Shown: in pieces, positions 5,500 through 9,726 of the stretch | Numbering within the stretch: the stretch's first letter is position 1 | Layout of the letters: every line of letters begins with the position of its first letter | NCBI GenBank assembly: GCA_900554095.1 | Contig: USGC01000055.1 | Location: forward strand, 1 to 9,726 | Direction of reading: 5' to 3' | DNA length: 9,726 bases | Origin: an uncultured bacterium | Lineage (GTDB): Bacteria; Cyanobacteriota; Vampirovibrionia; Gastranaerophilales; Gastranaerophilaceae | Position numbers and translations under genes: made by a program | The notes under the pieces: generated by a model | What the model was told of the DNA's origin: nothing | Seen by the model: only the letters and a program-made list of their open reading frames with translations | The model's database searches: none

Positions 5500-6720
5500 A
5501 TGAGTGAGATTATACCTGTATTTATGGTTACAAATTGGGATATGGTTGGATATACAGCTACCACAATGGTTAGCGTGTTATGCAATACCCAAAGGAATAT
5601 CGATTTCTATATTATGGATTGCGGGTTGTCAGACTTTGATAAAAGGCAACTTTCAACCTTAAAAAATAAGTTCTCAAACTTAAATTCAATAACTTTTTCA
5701 AAAGTAGATATAAAACGCTTTGAAGGGCTAAATGTCTGGTATTATGGGATGTTAGATGCTTGGGCAATGTTGTTGTTTCCTGAAGCTTTTCCTGACGTAA
5801 AAAAAGTTGTTCATATTGAAAGTGACACAATTTTAGTTAACGACATTGCAGATTTATATAATGAAAGTCTAGATAAATATGTAGTTGGAGCTTGCCCGGA
5901 TATTGCCTTTTCACAAGGCCATCCTCTTTTTAAATCACTTACTCATAAGTATTTTAATTTAGGGATGATTTTGATCGATTGTGTCAAATGGCAAAAGAAT
6001 AATATTACAGATAAATGTCTGAAGCTTGGCAAAAAATATGGTAAAGAATTTAATTGTTTACATCAAGATGCATTAAATATGGTTTTTGAAGATGATTACA
6101 AAGTTTTGCCCAATAGATACAACTTAGGCGAAAGAGAAAATTATATTAAACAGTTATTTTCTGATTTGTCCGATGATTATTTTGCTAACGAATGGTGTCA
6201 TCCTTATCTGATACATTTCTCACCAAACAAACCTTGGAGAACTCAAAACAATTTTTATTCTGGACGGACAGCTAAGTATTTTAACGAATGGTGGTTTTAT
6301 GCCAATCAAACGCCATATATTGAAGGATTAAAGAATGCCTTTATAGCTCAAAGGATCGAAGATGGGTTTACAGGTTTGAAAATGGGAATTGATAATTACG
6401 GAAGCAGTATGCTGGATACTTTGTCTCAGAATCATAATTGTGCCAATATTATGGGGAAAAATATTATTGAACAACTCAAAGTGGAAAATTCGATTTTAGA
6501 AGTAAAAAGTGAGAAACATTTAATGTTGCCAATTCCGTCAATGGTTAAATATACTTTTTTGGGAATTCCTTTTCTCAAAGTAAAAACAAATAAAAAAGGG
6601 GGAAAAAGCTATAAATTATTTGGAATATTACCACTCATAACTATCAAACGAAAGAGTAATGGAAGTGAAAGATATAAATTATTATCAATTATTCCCATAT
6701 TAACTAAAAAAGTAAAATAA
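5500..6720 (+). CDS. family 8 glycosyltransferase with C-terminal repeat tail
   Basis: A 406-residue retaining glycosyltransferase of the GT8 (LgtC/WaaJ-like) type, which in bacteria mostly adds glucose or galactose to LPS core or related glycans. Visible marks: IPVFMVTN (5-12) as the first strand; HIESDTILVND (105-115) in the place of the DxD metal site, with Glu instead of the first Asp; FNLGMILID (152-160); HQDALN (188-193), the conserved D/H-QDxLN; and HFSPNKPW (239-246), the conserved H-xxx-KPW. A helical stretch follows, then three tandem tail repeats at 350-406. In-frame GTG 5494 would add two residues; ATG 5500 is preferred from spacing. No signal peptide or membrane span is seen. It sits between two GT2 genes with short gaps. 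The precise sugar is unknown. Confidence 0.88.
   Translation: MSEIIPVFMVTNWDMVGYTATTMVSVLCNTQRNIDFYIMDCGLSDFDKRQLSTLKNKFSNLNSITFSKVDIKRFEGLNVWYYGMLDAWAMLLFPEAFPDVKKVVHIESDTILVNDIADLYNESLDKYVVGACPDIAFSQGHPLFKSLTHKYFNLGMILIDCVKWQKNNITDKCLKLGKKYGKEFNCLHQDALNMVFEDDYKVLPNRYNLGERENYIKQLFSDLSDDYFANEWCHPYLIHFSPNKPWRTQNNFYSGRTAKYFNEWWFYANQTPYIEGLKNAFIAQRIEDGFTGLKMGIDNYGSSMLDTLSQNHNCANIMGKNIIEQLKVENSILEVKSEKHLMLPIPSMVKYTFLGIPFLKVKTNKKGGKSYKLFGILPLITIKRKSNGSERYKLLSIIPILTKKVK
6547..6717 (+). repeat. C-terminal protein repeat, three copies (GT8)
   Basis: Residues 350-406 contain three units starting at Tyr351, Tyr371 and Tyr392 (spacing 20 and 21): YTFLGIPFLKVK, YKLFGILPLITIK and YKLLSIIPILTKKVK. Linkers are Lys/Gly/Asn-rich (TNKKGGKS, RKSNGSER). 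The units match those of the two flanking GT2 proteins although GT8 is an unrelated catalytic family. Confidence 0.9.
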
Positions 6721-6726
6721 TGTTAT

Positions 6727-6734
6727 GAGAGAGT
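6727..6734 (+). repeat. intergenic GAGAGAGT, copy 3
   Basis: Third copy of the octamer, eight bases before the ATG at 6743. It is the only plausible ribosome site for this gene and matches the position of copy 2. Confidence 0.5.
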
Positions 6735-6742
6735 AGAAGATT

Positions 6743-7855
6743 ATGGCAGAAGAAAAAGTAACGGTAATCACCGTTGTCTACAATTTGGTAAAGTCAGGAC
6801 GGGTAAAATATTTTAAACAGATGTTGCAATCTGTTCGTAATCAAACTTATAAAAATATAGAACATATTGTAATGGATGGAAAATCAACTGACGGCACTTT
6901 AAATCTATTGGATAAATATCAAAAGAAAGGCTATATCAAATACTATAGTGAAAAAGACAATGGTCCTTATGATGCAATGAATAAGGGGATTACAAAAGCA
7001 GAAAGTAACTACATTGTAATTTTACATAGTGATGATTATTTATATGATAAAAACGTAATAGCACTACAAATGAAATACTTGAAAATAAATAAGTCTGACT
7101 ATGTATTTGGAAATACCTTGTTTATTGATAAAAATAATAAGGAGATAGATATTAAGACTATTCCCTATAATTATGATGAAAGTTATAAATTTCAAAAGGC
7201 AGATAATGTTCCTTATTTTTGGATGGAAATCCCCTTTAATCATGAAGGAGCAATATTTAAAAAGAATATTTTTAATAAGGTAAAATTTGGAAATATAAAA
7301 GTCTATGGTCCTTGTGCAGACTTAAAATTTGAAATGGATTTAATTTTAAATGATTTCAAATATTCTTATATTCCTTATAATTTTTTATGCTTTAGATTAG
7401 GTGGAGCCTCATCTGTTGAAAATAAAAATTTTTACAATATATTAAAATATTTTTATGGAAAATTTTATCCATTAAAAGTGAAAAAAGAAGAATATGACAA
7501 GCTAAGACAAAATCCAACTCCGTTATTTGTATATTCCTTGAAGAATTACTTAACTTCACTTAATTTGAAAAATTTTGATTATAAAAAATGTTTTGATTTT
7601 TTAGATTTAATGCTTGAGAAACAAAATCAATGGAAAAATAGCAATGTGTGGAAAGAAGTAAAAGTTAAGAGTTCTCAAATAACAGCTAAATTGTTTTCCA
7701 TTCTTCCTTTATTAAAAATCAAAGATAAAAATAATATAAAATATTACAAATTATTTGATTTTTTACCGTTGCTCAAAGTAAAAACTAATGTAAATGGAAC
7801 CAAAGAATATAAATTATTTAATTTTTTACCAATCATGAAAATAAAGAAAAAGTAA
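6743..7855 (+). CDS. family 2 glycosyltransferase with C-terminal repeat tail
   Basis: A 370-residue GT2 enzyme. N-terminal VTVITVVYN, DGKSTDGT, SEKDNGPYDAMNKG and HSDD (His replacing the Asn of the two sister enzymes) define the GT-A donor and metal site. IPFNHEGAIF and CADLKFEMDL give the acceptor and catalytic region, followed by CFRLGGASS, which parallels FRLGGASYD in the GT2 at 4419. SLNLKNFDYKKCF is also shared with that protein. Residues 315-370 hold three tail repeats. Codon use is extremely AT-rich (10 G+C in the 60 bases from 7441). The ribosome site is the GAGAGAG run at 6727. It probably adds a different sugar from its sister, given the substitutions in donor-site motifs; this is inference. 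Confidence 0.9.
   Translation: MAEEKVTVITVVYNLVKSGRVKYFKQMLQSVRNQTYKNIEHIVMDGKSTDGTLNLLDKYQKKGYIKYYSEKDNGPYDAMNKGITKAESNYIVILHSDDYLYDKNVIALQMKYLKINKSDYVFGNTLFIDKNNKEIDIKTIPYNYDESYKFQKADNVPYFWMEIPFNHEGAIFKKNIFNKVKFGNIKVYGPCADLKFEMDLILNDFKYSYIPYNFLCFRLGGASSVENKNFYNILKYFYGKFYPLKVKKEEYDKLRQNPTPLFVYSLKNYLTSLNLKNFDYKKCFDFLDLMLEKQNQWKNSNVWKEVKVKSSQITAKLFSILPLLKIKDKNNIKYYKLFDFLPLLKVKTNVNGTKEYKLFNFLPIMKIKKK
7685..7852 (+). repeat. C-terminal protein repeat, three copies (GT2)
   Basis: Residues 315-370 contain AKLFSILPLLKIK, YKLFDFLPLLKVK and YKLFNFLPIMKIKKK, spaced 20 and 21 residues. This is the most regular set of the eight units in the window and comes nearest to a consensus. Confidence 0.9.
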
Positions 7856-7865
7856 GGAAACGACT

Positions 7866-9107
7866 ATGACGTATGAATATCTCATTTTAGGCGCAGGAAT
7901 TACCGGGTTAACCTTGCTCAAAAAAATGCGCCAAAAAGGAATTAATAATATTTTGGCATTGGAAGCCGAAAAAGAGGCCGGCGGGCTTTGCCGTAGTTTT
8001 TATGTTGAAGGCCATGTGGTAGATATCGGCGGTCATTTTTTCCAGACCAAATATAAAGAAGTAGAAGATTTTATTTTTGCTTCTTTTCCGAAAGAGAAAA
8101 TGTATAAAATAGATCCTCGTATTTCTAAAATCAGTATTGAGGGAATGGATGTAGATTATCCTCTGGAATCAAATTTGTGGCAGCTTCCTGTCGATAAGCA
8201 AATAAAATATTTGATTTCAGTTATTCGTAACGGAGAGGCTTTAGGCAAACCGGAACCTAAAAATTACGAAGAATGGATACGGTGGAAATTAGGGGATATG
8301 ATCTGTGATAATTACTTGTTGCCTTATAATACAAAATTATGGGGCGTAACTCCTGATGAGCTAGATGTCGATTGGATTTATAAAATTCCTCGTGTCGAAG
8401 TAGAAGAAGTTTTGCGTTACTCTTTAGAACGTCAGCAGGATGTAGAAAAATATCCGTGCCATAATCGCCCGTATTATCCATTATCGGGTGGCTATGGACG
8501 TGTCATGGAAGCCATTGCCAAAGATGAATTGCAGAATATTAAATTCAATACAAAGGTAACTAAATTGCATTTTGACGAAAATGAGCAAGTTTGGGTTATC
8601 AATGAAGAATATAAAGCAAAAAACGTAATTAATACAACACCGTGGCCGGATTTATATGAAGCTATGGGCAGACCGGAAGCAATTCGTGAACAGATTAATA
8701 AAATAAAATATAACAAGGTTGTTGTTTCTTTGTTTGAAACAGACGATAATCCGACCAATTATCATTGGAGGTATCGTCCGGAAATGGAGCAACAGCACCA
8801 CCGTGAGCTCTATATCAGCAATTTTGTAAAAGACAGTAAAAATTATGGTGTATTTACGGAAACTAATGCCAATCGTTTTGATGCAAACAAGGTAACCTTT
8901 AAGGGACGTAATTTGTTTAATTATACTACACCGGCGGCATATCCGATACCGTTGGTCGGTAGAACGGCAGCTATTACGGCGATTTTAGATTATTTCAAAC
9001 CTAAGCATTTATATGGTGTTGGCCGCTGGGGAGAACATCAGCACCATAACCATGATATCTGCATCAAACATGCTCTTGATTTTGTAGATAATCTTCAAGC
9101 AAGTTAA
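7866..9107 (+). CDS. FAD-dependent oxidoreductase, UDP-galactopyranose mutase-like
   Basis: A 413-residue flavoprotein. The N terminus YLILGAGITGL (5-15) is a Rossmann dinucleotide fold for FAD, Glu33 (LEAE) would hold the ribose, and GGLCRS (39-44) with DIGGHFF (53-59) are the second FAD contacts typical of the amine-oxidase/UDP-galactopyranose mutase group. The C-terminal GVGRWGEHQHHNHD probably closes the flavin site. Such proteins are frequent at the end of polysaccharide clusters, either as ring-contracting mutases (UDP-Galp to UDP-Galf) or as relatives of unknown reaction. The sequence is not a textbook Glf, so I do not give the symbol. AAGGAA at 7854-7859, overlapping the previous stop, is the ribosome site. 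Composition is less AT-extreme than the preceding transferase. It is the last gene before the terminator at 9151-9174. Confidence 0.75.
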   Translation: MTYEYLILGAGITGLTLLKKMRQKGINNILALEAEKEAGGLCRSFYVEGHVVDIGGHFFQTKYKEVEDFIFASFPKEKMYKIDPRISKISIEGMDVDYPLESNLWQLPVDKQIKYLISVIRNGEALGKPEPKNYEEWIRWKLGDMICDNYLLPYNTKLWGVTPDELDVDWIYKIPRVEVEEVLRYSLERQQDVEKYPCHNRPYYPLSGGYGRVMEAIAKDELQNIKFNTKVTKLHFDENEQVWVINEEYKAKNVINTTPWPDLYEAMGRPEAIREQINKIKYNKVVVSLFETDDNPTNYHWRYRPEMEQQHHRELYISNFVKDSKNYGVFTETNANRFDANKVTFKGRNLFNYTTPAAYPIPLVGRTAAITAILDYFKPKHLYGVGRWGEHQHHNHDICIKHALDFVDNLQAS

Positions 9108-9145
9108 AATTTATGATAAATAAAGCTTAATATAAAATTTTTAAT

Positions 9146-9174
9146 AAAAAAGGAACTCATTTGAGTTCCTTTTT
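9146..9174. terminator. bidirectional intrinsic terminator between convergent genes
   Basis: AGGAACTC (9151-9158) pairs perfectly with GAGTTCCT (9163-9170) around ATTT. The stem is flanked by A residues on the left (9146-9150) and T residues on the right (9171-9174), so it has a T tract on either strand. It ends the + operon 43 bases after its last stop and also sits just behind the minus-strand gene ending at 9178. Confidence 0.85.
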
Positions 9175-9177
9175 ATC

Positions 9178-9492
9178 TTAAATAAACTTATCCAGATTTT
9201 GAATATGTCTGACCGGAACTTTATACTCGCGGGCAACATCATCATCTTCAATCTCAACAATAAGCAGCTCGCTGACTGATTTTAGCGGCATGCGGGCCTT
9301 TTCGTTAATATTATCCAGCATAATAGCGCTTTCACGACTGCGATAGAGCAGGGCGCTTGAACCTCCGTCATAAACAAAGCGCGGATTTTCCGGACCGCCC
9401 TGATGATATTTAATAATAATCAGGATTTCGCCGGCTGCATTCTGCAGAATATCGTATTTTCCTTCTTGTTCGGAATTATTAGCGTTAACCAT
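9178..9492 (-). CDS. small protein of unknown function
   Basis: A 104-residue protein that I do not recognise. It starts at ATG (complement of 9490-9492) with a GAGG-type purine run a few bases upstream (near 9503-9508), a good ribosome site, and ends in TAA beside the shared terminator. No signal peptide or membrane span is visible. The middle reads as alternating short strands (EILIIIKYH, RFVYDGGSSALLYR), followed by a probable helix (ESAIMLDNINEKAR) and a strand rich in acidic residues (ELLIVEIEDDD). It faces the operon convergently and has its own promoter candidate, so it is a separate unit, probably native to the chromosome rather than part of the glycan cluster. The ribosome site, promoter and terminator together argue that it is real. 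Confidence 0.65.
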   Translation of the reverse strand: MVNANNSEQEGKYDILQNAAGEILIIIKYHQGGPENPRFVYDGGSSALLYRSRESAIMLDNINEKARMPLKSVSELLIVEIEDDDVAREYKVPVRHIQNLDKFI

Positions 9493-9560
9493 AATTTACC
9501 TGCCTCAATTGTATTAAAAACATCTAAATTTGAAAAAACGATAACATATAATTATTAACA

Positions 9561-9588
9561 AATATACTACATTTTATTTTTTTTGCAA
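9561..9588 (-). promoter_or_regulatory. candidate promoter for the minus-strand gene
   Basis: Read on the minus strand, TTGCAA (9588-9583) and TATATT (9566-9561) are separated by 16 bases. Transcription would start near 9553 and give a leader of about 60 bases before the ATG at 9492. The surroundings are very AT-rich, so chance matches are easy. Confidence 0.4.
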
Positions 9589-9605
9589 AATTTTCATTTT
9601 TTATG

Positions 9606-9634
9606 TTGACTAAGTGTTTTTTATCCTCTATATA
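9606..9634 (+). promoter_or_regulatory. sigma-70-type promoter for tRNA-Lys
   Basis: TTGACT (9606-9611) and TATATA (9629-9634) with a 17-base spacer give a near-consensus promoter. A start near 9641 lies about 26 bases before the mature tRNA 5' end at 9667, as expected for a tRNA gene. Confidence 0.7.
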
Positions 9635-9666
9635 TCACCTCGTTATGTGAGTTCATCTCCGTTAAC

Positions 9667-9726
9667 GGGCTCGTAGCTCAGTCGGTAGAGCATTTGACTT
9701 TTAATTAAAAGCGCGGGTGCTGTACC
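9667..9726 (+). tRNA. tRNA-Lys (anticodon TTT), cut by the window end
   Basis: GGGCTCG (9667-9673) is the acceptor 5' strand, TA the 8-9 bases, GCTC/GAGC (9676-9679, 9688-9691) the D stem with AGTCGGTA loop. TTTGA/TTAAA (9693-9697, 9705-9709) forms the anticodon stem around CTTTTAA, with TTT at 9700-9702. That reads lysine AAA/AAG. The 3' acceptor strand lies beyond the window. The visible T-arm side (9710-9726) does not show the usual TTCRA loop; it reads GCGGGTGCTGTACC. The 5' two thirds are convincing; whether the gene is functional depends on the missing end. Confidence 0.75.

Noticed and set aside
1..9726. CRISPR array, insertion sequence or transposase
   Set aside because: No regularly spaced DNA repeats, terminal inverted repeats or transposase-like protein were seen; the repeats here are at protein level within the transferase tails.

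Overview
The window looks like a chromosomal segment of a Gram-negative bacterium. It carries a one-directional surface-glycan (LPS, capsule or protein glycosylation) operon set between housekeeping genes. The lineage cannot be fixed from the sequence. An AT-biased alphaproteobacterium would fit the general look of the flanks, but that is a low-confidence inference.

Left flank (1-292): the 3' end of an ABC-F ATPase gene, recognised by its Lys/Glu-rich C-terminal coiled coil. Next comes a 347-base gap (293-639) without a credible protein gene. It holds candidate promoters and a chain of hairpins. It ends in an intrinsic terminator that stops only 25 bases before the first operon gene. A long-range helix (465-481 with 588-602) would exclude that terminator, so the gap reads as an attenuator-type leader or as an independent structured RNA.

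Operon (640-9107, all +, short gaps or 4-base overlaps): an HxGH nucleotidyltransferase; a family 2 glycosyltransferase; GDP-mannose 4,6-dehydratase (gmd) broken by one in-frame TAA; a small sugar cupin; an RmlD-like NAD(P)-dependent reductase/epimerase; a GT2-GT8-GT2 block of glycosyltransferases; and a UDP-galactopyranose-mutase-like FAD oxidoreductase. The logic is nucleotide-sugar synthesis (nucleotidyltransferase, Gmd, cupin, reductase, FAD enzyme) followed by transfer of several sugars. No flippase, polymerase, ABC exporter or initiating phosphosugar transferase is present, so the product must be passed to machinery encoded elsewhere.

Two things stand out. First, gmd is complete from end to end except for a single Tyr-to-stop change at codon 163, so the GDP-deoxyhexose branch is either newly lost or hidden by a sequence error. 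Second, the three neighbouring glycosyltransferases, although from two unrelated families, all end in the same tandem repeat of about 20 residues (Tyr-Lys-Leu-Phe-x-x-x-Pro-Leu-Leu-x-x-Lys type). This looks like a shared C-terminal module. The block carrying it is much more AT-rich than gmd.

Right flank (9108-9726): a bidirectional terminator, a convergent 104-residue unknown gene on the minus strand with its own candidate promoter, then a good sigma-70-type promoter reading into a tRNA-Lys(TTT) gene cut by the window end, whose visible T arm is unusual.
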